A stretch of 64,000 nt of DNA, taken from contig OY759717.1 of NCBI GenBank assembly GCA_963662525.1, forward strand, positions 186,001 through 250,000. Reading direction: 5' to 3'. A program made the position numbers and the translations under genes. The notes below the pieces were generated by a model. The model was not told the origin of the DNA, searched no databases, and saw only the letters and a list, made by a program, of their open reading frames with translations. This DNA comes from CAZSDU01 sp963662525. GTDB taxonomy: Bacteria; Bacteroidota; Bacteroidia; Bacteroidales; FEN-979. Position 1 is the first letter of the stretch, and the number at the start of each line of letters is the position of its first letter. Below are positions 42,457 through 50,911 of the stretch, piece by piece.

Positions 42457-42484
42457 AAAAGGCCCCAATGAACTGAGGCCTTTT
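42457..42484 (-). terminator. Hairpin terminator downstream of tRNA-Gly
   Basis: An 8-bp inverted repeat AAAAGGCC / GGCCTTTT with a 12-base loop. Read on the minus strand it starts 10 bases after the tRNA 3' end and is followed by a T-rich tract (TTTTTTCTTTTC), as expected for an intrinsic terminator. It also faces the macro-domain gene on the other strand and may act on both. Confidence 0.7.
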
Positions 42485-42493
42485 AATCCTTTG

Positions 42494-42566
42494 AGCGGTA
42501 AATGGGGATCGAACCCACGACCCTCAGCTTGGGAAGCTGATGCTCTACCATCTGAGCTACTACCGC
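42494..42566 (-). tRNA. tRNA-Gly (anticodon CCC)
   Basis: On the minus strand the 73-base gene folds into a standard cloverleaf. Acceptor arm GCGGTAG pairs with TTACCGC, the D stem is GCTC/GAGC, the anticodon stem TCAGC/GCTGA has loop TTCCCAA and anticodon CCC (codon GGG), and the T arm is GTGGG-TTCGATC-CCCAT. The discriminator base is T, as usual for bacterial tRNA-Gly. CCA is not encoded. A TATTTTTG -7 box lies 11 bases upstream and a hairpin terminator follows. Confidence 0.95.
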
Positions 42567-42577
42567 AATTGCTATGG

Positions 42578-42585
42578 CAAAAATA
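42578..42585 (-). promoter_or_regulatory. -7 promoter box for tRNA-Gly
   Basis: Minus-strand TATTTTTG is an exact TAnnTTTG, ending 11 bases before the tRNA 5' end. The short distance is what a tRNA gene with a brief 5' leader would need. Confidence 0.55.
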
Positions 42586-42606
42586 ATCATTTTTATGAAT
42601 ATCTGC

Positions 42607-44049
42607 TCAGGGTTCAATCCAAAGAACGGAATTACCGGTACCATATTCATTCTCTTCCCATAAATCATTGCCCGGATCCAGGATCCATTTGCCATCAACA
42701 ACAAACTTATAAGTGTATTTCCCGGGTTTAAGCCTGATCGGGAAAACCCATTTGAAGTCCTTGCGAATCATCTGGTAAGCATTTTTGTTCCAGCCATTAA
42801 AACTTCCCGCTACGCTTACTTTTTTTGCATCAGAATAAGGAATCAACGTAAAAGTATAATTGGGCTGAAAGACAAAGACGGAATTTGCACCCTCCCCTGC
42901 TCCCACTTTTAAAGGATTATCCGGGTCAGTAATCCATTCTCCGTCAACAATGAATTTATACTCATAAACGCCAGGTGCCAGGGCATAAGGGAGACACCAA
43001 CCTCCTTTCGTTTTGATCATATAAAGTTCTCCGGCATTCCAGGCATTGAAATTACCGGACAAAACAACCTTCTTTGCATCGGGATATCCTTTCAGAACAA
43101 ATAAGGCGCTATCCCCAATTCCTAAAAATGAATTCATATGTCCGGCTCCATCGGGCCTTGCAATTTTACAGGCAGGATCCATCATCCAATTTCCATCGAT
43201 CAGGAATTTATACGCATGTGTTCCTTCCCTTAAATACATCTGGAGCATCCATCCGTTCCTGCTTCGAACCATTTTCAACTCATGCTCGTTCCAGTTATTA
43301 AAGCTGCCGGCGACAATCACTTTGCGGGCTTCCAAATGATCACCCAGCTTAAACCAGTGATTAAAGCAGAAAACAACAGAGTTTTCACCTCCATTTAAGT
43401 CATTTTCCCGCTGTCGGTTATAAGGATCGGGTGTCCATCTTCCATCGATGATATATTTATATTCGTATTTGCCAGGCTTCAGTTTCATCTGGATGGTCCA
43501 TCCAGAATCATTACGCGTCATAGGCATTTGCAAGGTGCTCCAATTGTTGAAAGTTCCTGACAGAATGATATGACTGGCATCCTGATGCCCGGGAATAAAA
43601 AATCTCGCTTTCCCTCCTAAATAACTGAACACATCGTATCGGGTAAATTTATTGATCCCATATGGTACCGATTCTCTAGTAGATTCCATGACAATTCCGG
43701 CCATCTGGTCATCAATCATGATTACATTATCAGAACCTCCTGATACTGTTGGTCCTCCAAGTGGTTTTGATAATTCTATCAGCCTGTCTGATAGTTTTTT
43801 AACGCTCCATACAACACCTCCAACCTTCAATTCCTTTTTACCCGCCCAAACACCAGCCATTAATGAACTGTCAAGGTCAAAAAGCCTGGCAAGTTCTTGT
43901 TTCTGTCCGATCGTCCATTTGGTATCCAATGTGAAGACAAGTCTCCCCTCATCCATATGGCAGGCATCCTTAGGTTTCACTTGAGCATGGCTGGTGATTG
44001 TGCCTAAAAATATTAACAGGATCAAAGCTATTTTATAAAATTCTTTCAT
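42607..44049 (-). CDS. Exported protein with four tandem glycogen-binding-like (AMPK/CBM48) modules
   Basis: A 480-aa protein with a signal peptide (1-22), a ~125-residue N-terminal domain of unknown type ('VVWSVKKLSDRLIELSKPLGG'), and four consecutive CBM48/AMPK-beta-like modules at about 148-232, 233-318, 319-403 and 404-480. Each module has a 'GxFNxW' loop (GTFNNWS, GSFNNWN, GNFNAWN, GSFNGWN) and a 'YxYKFxxDGxWxxDP' end. These modules bind glycogen or starch-like alpha-glucans. No glycoside hydrolase domain is present. The start overlaps the stop of the aspartic protease gene (ATGA). An AAGGAG lies close upstream, but it is also coding sequence of that gene. Confidence 0.88.
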   Translation of the reverse strand: MKEFYKIALILLIFLGTITSHAQVKPKDACHMDEGRLVFTLDTKWTIGQKQELARLFDLDSSLMAGVWAGKKELKVGGVVWSVKKLSDRLIELSKPLGGPTVSGGSDNVIMIDDQMAGIVMESTRESVPYGINKFTRYDVFSYLGGKARFFIPGHQDASHIILSGTFNNWSTLQMPMTRNDSGWTIQMKLKPGKYEYKYIIDGRWTPDPYNRQRENDLNGGENSVVFCFNHWFKLGDHLEARKVIVAGSFNNWNEHELKMVRSRNGWMLQMYLREGTHAYKFLIDGNWMMDPACKIARPDGAGHMNSFLGIGDSALFVLKGYPDAKKVVLSGNFNAWNAGELYMIKTKGGWCLPYALAPGVYEYKFIVDGEWITDPDNPLKVGAGEGANSVFVFQPNYTFTLIPYSDAKKVSVAGSFNGWNKNAYQMIRKDFKWVFPIRLKPGKYTYKFVVDGKWILDPGNDLWEENEYGTGNSVLWIEP

Positions 44050-45074
44050 GGCTTCTCCTTTTTTGCTAACCAGACTCCCAACTCATTTTTTACCATGTTG
44101 ATACAAATCTCACCCTGACAAAAAAAGTCATAACCCAGCATGCCATCGATGGTGATTCCATAACTTTCCGACATACTTTCAAGATTGGTGATTATTGTTT
44201 GCATATTTGTAAAGGTACGATCTCCGAAGGTAAAATCGTTCATAACCCCGTATAAAACTTCTGAACGTGCTGCCCCTACCCCGACAAGGTCAGATCTTCG
44301 CTGAATAGATATGGTGCTCAGCACTTTTCTGGAAGCAAAACAATTTAAAACGTTTGATTCGGCACCGGTATCCAGGCAAAAATCGAGCATCTTGCCACCA
44401 ATTTTCGCCTGAACGAAAATTATATTCTGATGTTTTTCTATTTTCTGAGTTATATCGAATTTTCCCTGACGGGAATTATTGATCCGGTTTCCATACTTGT
44501 CAATCCGGTATAGACGTAATTCATTTCTATTCACGTCGATAACAATTTCAAGGTTTTTCAACAACGCAAAACCAAATAGCCCGAGAATCTTCACTCCCCT
44601 CCGGTTTTCAATATGACCCAGGTTGGTGACATCTGCAGTAAGGTTATCGTAACCCAGACCGGCAATCTGCAATCGCTTTATCTGAATATGACTGATTGCT
44701 GCAGTAGATCCGGTAACACCACCGGAACTTTCGGATTCGGAGCAAAGGTATTTCCTGAAATATGTTTTATTGAGAACAAGTTTTGATGATCCGGTATCAA
44801 AAACAAAATTTCCGGTCTCGTTATCAATTCTGGCTTCGATCAGGAACAATTTACCGACACGTTTTAACGGTATAGTCACCGATTCAAGGTTACCCAAAGG
44901 ATCGGAACCGAAAGTGTTGACAGCAACAATGGAGATCGTTTTTGAAATGATGAATTCTGTTCTCTCATTAAGATCAATCGCCAATACAGTGCCGGGGATA
45001 AAAAGAATAAGGAAAACGAGGATTGCAGCGATCATCCGTTGATGTACTATCCTGCAAACCGAGTTGAGAATCAT
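44046..45074 (-). CDS. Retropepsin-like aspartic protease, two-site single chain
   Basis: A 342-aa protein with an N-terminal hydrophobic segment (about 15-32, signal peptide or anchor). Two aspartyl-protease motifs are visible: 'FVFDTGSSKLVL' with Asp 93 and 'FCLDTGAESNVL' with Asp 235. Each is followed by a hydrophobic-hydrophobic-Gly element ('GLFGFALL' and 'DGMLGYDFF'), so one chain carries both halves of a bilobed active site. It is probably periplasmic or surface-exposed. The stop overlaps the start of the four-module glycogen-binding gene by ATGA, so the two are translationally coupled. Its substrate is unknown. Confidence 0.82.
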   Translation of the reverse strand: MILNSVCRIVHQRMIAAILVFLILFIPGTVLAIDLNERTEFIISKTISIVAVNTFGSDPLGNLESVTIPLKRVGKLFLIEARIDNETGNFVFDTGSSKLVLNKTYFRKYLCSESESSGGVTGSTAAISHIQIKRLQIAGLGYDNLTADVTNLGHIENRRGVKILGLFGFALLKNLEIVIDVNRNELRLYRIDKYGNRINNSRQGKFDITQKIEKHQNIIFVQAKIGGKMLDFCLDTGAESNVLNCFASRKVLSTISIQRRSDLVGVGAARSEVLYGVMNDFTFGDRTFTNMQTIITNLESMSESYGITIDGMLGYDFFCQGEICINMVKNELGVWLAKKEKP

Positions 45075-45088
45075 TCAGCGTATTTTTA

Positions 45089-45096
45089 CAAAAGTA
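45089..45096 (-). promoter_or_regulatory. -7 promoter box for the aspartic protease operon
   Basis: Minus-strand TACTTTTG is an exact TAnnTTTG, 14 bases before the protease start. Confidence 0.5.
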
Positions 45097-45139
45097 TAAT
45101 TTTTTTTCCTCCTATGTTTTCAACCACTTTTCATCTTTC

Positions 45140-47011
45140 TTATCCCTCTTTTTCACTCAGCTCCATCCAGCGGCCAGTCATTCCTTCTATTTCCTGAAGG
45201 ATAATCGCAAACCGTTCGGAATATGAGATTAAGTCGACAGAAGAAAGGGTTCCCTCATTCATGGAGGATTCGATGGCAGTCCTTTCAGCTTCCAACTTTG
45301 AGATTTCTTTCTCCAGCATTTCCAACTCGAGTTTTTCCTTAAAGGTTAATTTATTGGAGTCAGATGAGACCGGGGTTTTCTTTTCCTTTTTCGGGAGTTC
45401 AGCCTTTCGCTGCATTTGAGCACGTTTGCGCATTATTTCGCTCCATTCCTTGTACTGGGTGTAGTTACCCGGAAAATCTTTGATCACTGCCTCACCATTA
45501 AAGACAAATAAATGGTCCACAATTTTATCGAGGAAATACCGGTCGTGAGTCACAACAATAACACAGCCATTGAAAGATGCGAGATATTCCTCCAACACAT
45601 TAAGGGTAAGGATATCCAGGTCGTTGGTGGGTTCATCCAGGATCAGAAAATTCGGACTTTTCATTAATACCGTCACAAGGTACAACCTCCTTTTCTCACC
45701 CCCGCTCAGCTTGTAAACAGGCTGGTGATGGGTAGGATATGGGAACATGAAATAATTAAGAAATGCTGAAGCTGAAATGGTGTCTCCATTGCCGAGTCTG
45801 ACGATTTCAGCAATCTCCCTAGCAACATCAATCACTTTTGTTTCCTCATTGAAGATCAAGCCATGCTGTTCATAATAACCATATTGAATGGTTTCACCAG
45901 TCTGAATATGCCCTTTTTTAGGACGAATCCTGCCTGTAATTATATCAAGGAATGTGGATTTACCAGAACCATTTTTCCCAACAATGCCAATTTTCTCGAA
46001 TCGCTTAAATGTATAGGTAAATCCCTTAAGAATCTGCAGGTCGCCCCAGTTGAATGAAACATCGTTGATCTCAAGAATTTTCTTCCCCATCCTGGCACCT
46101 TCTATATTCAGGTTAAGCCGTTCTTCATTGATCTTATTCTCTGCCTTTTCCTTTAATTCATAGAAGTTGTCGATGCGGGCCTTGGCCTTCGTGGTTCTTG
46201 CTTTTGGCATCCGCCGCATCCATTCCTGCTCTGTCCGCAAGAGGTTCTGAGCCCTTTCGGTTTCTTTGTTCAGGTTTTCGAATCGTTCAGCCTGCTTTTC
46301 AATAAAGTAGCTATAGTTCCCCTTATACCTGTAGATGGCTGCATTCTCCAGTTCTAGTATTTCATTACAAACACGATCGAGAAAATATCGGTCATGGGTG
46401 ACCATAAATAATGTAATATTCCGCTTAGAAAGATATTCTTCCATCCATTCGATCATTTCCACATCGAGATGGTTGGTAGGTTCATCAAGAATTAAGAAGT
46501 CAGGTTCAGTGATCAGTACTTTGGCCAGAGCAACCCTTTTTCTTTGCCCCCCAGACAATTTACTGATCGCTTGGTCAAGGTCAGGCAGTTTTAGCTGGGA
46601 AAGAATTTGTTTGACCCTGGTATCATATTCCCAGCCATCAATGGAATCCATTAATGCCATGGACTGATCGATGGCCTGCTGATCCTGAGTTTTAATTATA
46701 TGTTCATAGTTCAATATAGTCTGCTGAATATAGTTGGCATGGGAATAAACTTCCTCAAAAACTGTTTTAGCTGAATCCAGGGATGGTTCCTGCATCAGGT
46801 ACTCCATTGAAACCCCTGAATGAAGCAACACTTTTCCATCATCAGCAGGCTCAAAGCCCGCAATAATATTCAGTAAACTTGTTTTCCCAGTACCATTTCT
46901 AGCGATTAGTGCAAGTTTTTCTCCCTGGTTGATGGTAAAAGAAATTTTTTCGAATAGTAATTTTTCACCATAACTCCGGCTTAACCCTTCCACCTGTAAA
47001 AATGTTCCCAT
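45140..47011 (-). CDS. ABC-F family ATPase (Uup-like)
   Basis: A 623-aa soluble protein with two ABC ATPase domains and no membrane segment. The first has Walker A 'ARNGTGKTSLL' and signature 'LSGGQRKRVALAK' with 'LILDEPTNHLD'; the second has 'GKNGSGKSTFL', 'LSGGEKRRLYL' and 'LILDEPTNDLD'. A charged C-terminal coiled coil follows ('LELEMLEKEISKLEAERTAI'), as in Uup. ABC-F proteins act on the ribosome E site or on DNA structures. The chosen ATG 47011 lies downstream of a TATCTTTG box; the frame continues ten codons upstream into it. Confidence 0.95.
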   Translation of the reverse strand: MGTFLQVEGLSRSYGEKLLFEKISFTINQGEKLALIARNGTGKTSLLNIIAGFEPADDGKVLLHSGVSMEYLMQEPSLDSAKTVFEEVYSHANYIQQTILNYEHIIKTQDQQAIDQSMALMDSIDGWEYDTRVKQILSQLKLPDLDQAISKLSGGQRKRVALAKVLITEPDFLILDEPTNHLDVEMIEWMEEYLSKRNITLFMVTHDRYFLDRVCNEILELENAAIYRYKGNYSYFIEKQAERFENLNKETERAQNLLRTEQEWMRRMPKARTTKAKARIDNFYELKEKAENKINEERLNLNIEGARMGKKILEINDVSFNWGDLQILKGFTYTFKRFEKIGIVGKNGSGKSTFLDIITGRIRPKKGHIQTGETIQYGYYEQHGLIFNEETKVIDVAREIAEIVRLGNGDTISASAFLNYFMFPYPTHHQPVYKLSGGEKRRLYLVTVLMKSPNFLILDEPTNDLDILTLNVLEEYLASFNGCVIVVTHDRYFLDKIVDHLFVFNGEAVIKDFPGNYTQYKEWSEIMRKRAQMQRKAELPKKEKKTPVSSDSNKLTFKEKLELEMLEKEISKLEAERTAIESSMNEGTLSSVDLISYSERFAIILQEIEGMTGRWMELSEKEG

Positions 47012-47028
47012 TTGATTTTTCTGAGGTA

Positions 47029-47036
47029 CAAAGATA
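47029..47036 (-). promoter_or_regulatory. -7 promoter box for the ABC-F gene
   Basis: Minus-strand TATCTTTG is an exact TAnnTTTG, 17 bases upstream of ATG 47011. It lies inside the longest frame and so rejects the start at 47041. Confidence 0.55.
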
Positions 47037-47087
47037 GGCATCTTATATTTTACAATTATTCGTTACCTTAGCAAAAAAATACCAATC

Positions 47088-47645
47088 ATGCACCGGTATT
47101 TCGTACTTGCTGGTTTTAGCCTGCTCGGGATATTATTCTTTTTGATAGTATTGATATACCGGAGAAAAGGAATTCGCTTTATGGGCATTCCTTCAATTGA
47201 GAAGTTTTATTTCATAACCGGAAAGATCACCTTATTTATTCCCTGGGCACTGTTCCTGTTCAAAGCCATTTCTCAAAAATCAGGCTACATTATTGTTCCT
47301 TCTGCTTTAAGCTGGATTGCAGTAGTTTTGCTTTGGATTGGATCATTTATTTTACTGCTTGGGTTATACACATTGAAAGAATCGCTGAAAATCGGTTTAC
47401 CTCTGGAGCCAACAATTCTCAAAACAAAAAACATCTACCGCATCAGTCGTAATCCAATTTATACCGGCGCCTTTCTGATCAGTTTCGGATCATGTCTGTA
47501 TTTTCCTGATCTGATCAATATTTCTTTCACTCTATATGGGATATATCTTCACCACAGGATTATTCTGAGTGAAGAAAAATTTCTTCAAGTAAGATTTCAG
47601 GACCAATGGACACAATACCAGTTAAAAGTCAGAAGATACATATAA
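47088..47645 (+). CDS. Isoprenylcysteine carboxyl methyltransferase-like membrane protein
   Basis: A 185-aa integral membrane protein with about five helices. The C-terminal half has the ICMT/phospholipid methyltransferase pattern 'YRISRNPIYTGAFLISFGSCLYF' (near 115-137) and 'HHRIILSEEKFLQVRFQDQWTQY' (156-178) with the conserved R-NP-Y and E-xx-L. Family members methylate lipids or prenylated proteins using SAM; bacterial substrates are mostly unknown. A near-consensus box TACCTTAG lies 16 bases upstream. The hybrid kinase gene follows after ten bases. Confidence 0.85.
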   Translation: MHRYFVLAGFSLLGILFFLIVLIYRRKGIRFMGIPSIEKFYFITGKITLFIPWALFLFKAISQKSGYIIVPSALSWIAVVLLWIGSFILLLGLYTLKESLKIGLPLEPTILKTKNIYRISRNPIYTGAFLISFGSCLYFPDLINISFTLYGIYLHHRIILSEEKFLQVRFQDQWTQYQLKVRRYI

Positions 47646-47655
47646 AACTCCAATT

Positions 47656-50469
47656 ATGCCTACCCCTGCTGATTCCTTAAAACATATCGAAGATCTCCTG
47701 AAGGAAAATGACAATATACATATCCTTTTTAATGCCATGCCATTTGGCCTGATGTTAATGGATGAGCAAAAAAGGATCCGAATGGTCAATAAAGCAGCAT
47801 TAAGAATGCTGGGATTTGAAACGCCGGAGGAGATAATCATGCATCCTTGCAGGGATTATATTTGCCAAAAGGATGAAGATAACAGCCCGATCAAAGACAG
47901 AAATCAGGGAGAGGATAAATCGGAATGCCTGATGATGCATAAAGACAAGCATAAAATCCCTATCCTGAAAGCAGCGATACCGATCTGTTTAAATGAAGAG
48001 AATTTTATTCTGGAATCTTTTTTCGATATCACTCACCGTAAGGATGCAGAAAAGGAACTGTTTGAAAGCCGCCGGGTTTTGCAAACCCTGATGGGCAATC
48101 TTCCCGGTCTGGTGTACCGGTGTAAAAATGATACCAGGTGGACCATGGAATTCATCAGTGAAGCATGTCTTGAGATTACTGGTTATAAGCCCGAGGATCT
48201 ACTTTTAAATAAAGTTATTGCTTATGCCGATCTGATTGCTGAAGAAGACCGTCTTCATGTTTGGGATGAAGTTCAAAAACATTTAAGTCAAAATAAACCC
48301 TATACTATTGAATACAGGATAATTTCAAGGGATGGAAAAATAAAATGGGTATGGGAGCAGGCCAAAGGGATTTATGACACCCATGAGAAACTGCTTTTCA
48401 TTGAAGGTTATATTACAGATATCACAGAAGAGAAAAAACTGGAAATGGTCCGCAGGTTAGTTTTTGAAGTATCCAAATCGGCATTTACTTCAAAGAACCT
48501 GGATGAATTTTTCACTGGTATCCATAAGGAACTTGGTACCATCATTGATACCAGTAATTTTTTCGTGGCCATGTACAATCCTCTGTCGGATACCATTACC
48601 CTTCCTTATCATGTTGATAATAAGGATAAATTCACTGCTTTCCCGGCCGGGAAAACCATGACCGGTTACGTGATCAGAAAAGGTGCTCCTATTCTTGCCT
48701 CTGAAGATCAGATCAGAAAACTGGCCCTTCAGGGAGAAATTGAAATTGTTGGGACTCCTTCAAAAGTATGGCTTGGCGTGCCATTGATAATCGCTAAAGA
48801 TGTGATCGGTGTAATTGTAGTCCAAAGCTATACTGATCCTGATCAATTCACCGAAAAAGATCTGGAACTTTTAAAGTTTGTTGCTGACCAGATCGCTGGA
48901 GTGATTTCACGTAAAACTTCAGAAGAATCCTTGCTGAAGGAAAAAGGCTATCTTGACCAGCTGTTTGAAGGAAGCCCTGAAGCCATTGTCATGATCGACC
49001 GGGAGGGGATTGTTTCCAAGGTAAATTCCGAATTTTCCCAATTATTTGGATATTCCAATGCAGAGATATGCAGTCATCATATTGATGATTTCATTGCAAA
49101 TTCTGAAGTTGCTGATGAAGCCCGGGCGATAACTGAAAAAGTAGGTCAGGGTGAAATAACCGAAATCGAGACCAAAAGAATGCATAAAGATGGACATCTG
49201 ATCGATGTTTCAGTGCTGGTCACCCCCATTCGGATTAACGGTCAATTGGTCGGAAGTTATGGAATCTACCGCGACATCACTGATCGAAAACTGATCGAAA
49301 AAAATCTCATTACTGCCAAAAACAAAGCCGAGGAATCAGACAAACTCAAGTCTGCCTTTTTATCCAATATGTCACATGAAATCAGGACCCCGATGAATGC
49401 CATTCTTGGTTTTTCCACTTTGCTATCCGATCCTGGTGTTTCAGAAGAGGAGAAAGCAGAGTTCGTGAGAATCATCAAAGACAGAGGCAATGACCTGATG
49501 AGAATAATCGATGATATCATTGATGTCGCAAAAATAGAATCCGGTCAGATCAAAGTTGAAATCAAAGAATGCCAGGTCAACGTTCTGCTCACGAACCTGA
49601 CGGTGACATTTAATGAGATCAAGCGAAAGCAGGCAAAAAGCAACATCATTTTAAATTGCCTCCCAGGGACAACAGATAAAGATTTTACCATACTCAGCGA
49701 TGGCAACCGCCTTCGGCAGATTCTTACCAACCTGATTGAAAACGCCTTGAAATTTACCGAACAGGGCTTTGTTGAATTCGGATATACTTTAAAAAATATA
49801 GGGAACGATTCTTTCATTGAATTCTTTGTTCGTGACAGTGGAATCGGGATCCCGAAAGAGATGCATGAAGTTATTTTCGAACGATTCCGCCAGGTTGACG
49901 ATACAAATACCAGGAAATACGGGGGTACCGGACTCGGACTCACCATTTCAAAAAACCTCGTGAAATTGCTGGGTGGTGATATCAGGATTGAATCTGACCG
50001 GGGAAAAGGAACACACTTCTTTATCACCCTCCCCCTCCAGATAACTTCCTTGCAAATTTCACCAGTTATTAATAAAGAAACAGATCAGCAAGGGTTGCAA
50101 AACTGGAGTAATAAAAAAATCCTTGTCGTGGAAGATGAAGAGTCCAACTATTTTCTCCTTGATCGTGTTTTAAAAAGGACCGGTATTAAAATGTTTTGGG
50201 CCAAAAACGGAATCGATGCTGTCGAAGAATGTAAAAAAACAAAGTATGACCTTGTCCTGATGGATATCCGCATGCCTTTGATGGATGGCTATGAAGCGAC
50301 ACAGCTGATAAAAAAAGAAAGGAAAGATATTCCCGTAATCGCTCAGACTGCCTATGCACTCAAAGGAGAGAAAGAAAAAAGCCTGGCTGCAGGATGCGAT
50401 AATTATATTTCAAAACCTATTGATGCTCAAGAACTGAAGGCAATGCTTAGCAAATACTTGAATACCTGA
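47656..50469 (+). CDS. Soluble hybrid histidine kinase, PAS-PAS-GAF-PAS-HisKA-HATPase-REC
   Basis: A 937-aa hybrid kinase without a transmembrane segment, hence probably cytosolic. In order: PAS (about 20-130, 'LFNAMPFGLMLMDEQKRIRMVN'), PAS with PAC (140-265), GAF (275-420, 'FFVAMYNPLSDTITLPYHV'), PAS (430-545, 'LFEGSPEAIVMIDREG'), HisKA with 'LSNMSHEIRTPMNAILGFSTLL' near 568-590, HATPase ('LIENALKFTEQGFVEFGY', 'GTGLGLTISKNLV'), and a receiver domain with phospho-acceptor Asp in 'LVLMDIRMPLMDG' near 870. It probably passes phosphate to a separate Hpt protein. DgkA follows eight bases downstream. Confidence 0.95.
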   Translation: MPTPADSLKHIEDLLKENDNIHILFNAMPFGLMLMDEQKRIRMVNKAALRMLGFETPEEIIMHPCRDYICQKDEDNSPIKDRNQGEDKSECLMMHKDKHKIPILKAAIPICLNEENFILESFFDITHRKDAEKELFESRRVLQTLMGNLPGLVYRCKNDTRWTMEFISEACLEITGYKPEDLLLNKVIAYADLIAEEDRLHVWDEVQKHLSQNKPYTIEYRIISRDGKIKWVWEQAKGIYDTHEKLLFIEGYITDITEEKKLEMVRRLVFEVSKSAFTSKNLDEFFTGIHKELGTIIDTSNFFVAMYNPLSDTITLPYHVDNKDKFTAFPAGKTMTGYVIRKGAPILASEDQIRKLALQGEIEIVGTPSKVWLGVPLIIAKDVIGVIVVQSYTDPDQFTEKDLELLKFVADQIAGVISRKTSEESLLKEKGYLDQLFEGSPEAIVMIDREGIVSKVNSEFSQLFGYSNAEICSHHIDDFIANSEVADEARAITEKVGQGEITEIETKRMHKDGHLIDVSVLVTPIRINGQLVGSYGIYRDITDRKLIEKNLITAKNKAEESDKLKSAFLSNMSHEIRTPMNAILGFSTLLSDPGVSEEEKAEFVRIIKDRGNDLMRIIDDIIDVAKIESGQIKVEIKECQVNVLLTNLTVTFNEIKRKQAKSNIILNCLPGTTDKDFTILSDGNRLRQILTNLIENALKFTEQGFVEFGYTLKNIGNDSFIEFFVRDSGIGIPKEMHEVIFERFRQVDDTNTRKYGGTGLGLTISKNLVKLLGGDIRIESDRGKGTHFFITLPLQITSLQISPVINKETDQQGLQNWSNKKILVVEDEESNYFLLDRVLKRTGIKMFWAKNGIDAVEECKKTKYDLVLMDIRMPLMDGYEATQLIKKERKDIPVIAQTAYALKGEKEKSLAAGCDNYISKPIDAQELKAMLSKYLNT

Positions 50470-50477
50470 TATCTGCA

Positions 50478-50873
50478 ATGAAGTCCGATGCAAAAAAAAA
50501 ATTCTCACTGACAGCTCGTTTTAGCAGTTTTTCTTATGCTTTTCATGGATTGAATAAGATAATCCATGACCAACATAATTTCCGGATCCATCTTGCTGCT
50601 GCTGTTATTGTTGTCACTTGTGGTTTTATCTGGAGAGTTTCTCCCCTGGAGTGGACAATTTTAATTCTGTGCATCGGCTTTGTGCTTTCCATTGAAGCCA
50701 TAAATACAGCCATAGAAAGCATCGTAGATTTTGTTTCACCAGAATATCATGAACTGGCAGGAAAGATCAAGGATATTGCAGCAGCAGCGGTCCTGATTGC
50801 GGCCTTTGTTTCAGCTGTTGCTGGACTTATTATCTTTATACCGAAAATAATATATGGGTTTTGTATATCATAA
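50478..50873 (+). CDS. dgkA: Diacylglycerol/undecaprenol kinase family protein
   Basis: A 131-aa three-helix membrane kinase of the DgkA/UdpK family. It has 'SYAFHGLNKIIHDQHNFRIHLAAA' at 19-42 (catalytic-region Asn/Glu-rich helix), the Glu-Asn-Glu-Asp signature in 'LSIEAINTAIESIVDFVSPEYHELAGKIKDIAAAAV' (about 70-105), and a final transmembrane helix. It phosphorylates diacylglycerol or undecaprenol to recycle membrane lipids. Three gene starts in this area lie within 8-15 bases of the previous stop, so it may be an operon with the kinase and the S9 peptidase. Confidence 0.92.
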   Translation: MKSDAKKKFSLTARFSSFSYAFHGLNKIIHDQHNFRIHLAAAVIVVTCGFIWRVSPLEWTILILCIGFVLSIEAINTAIESIVDFVSPEYHELAGKIKDIAAAAVLIAAFVSAVAGLIIFIPKIIYGFCIS

Positions 50874-50911
50874 ATCTTGATTAGTAATTGGTAAATATTA
50901 ACTTTATTTTT

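Noticed and set aside
42347..42586. 79-aa frame across the macro gene end and tRNA-Gly.
   Set aside because: It runs through the tRNA and terminator and has no coding support.
42607..44049. Four-module protein called a glycoside hydrolase.
   Set aside because: No catalytic domain is visible; only binding-like modules and an unknown N-terminal domain.
49545..50027. 160-aa frame antisense to the hybrid kinase.
   Set aside because: Shadow of the HATPase coding region; no independent support.
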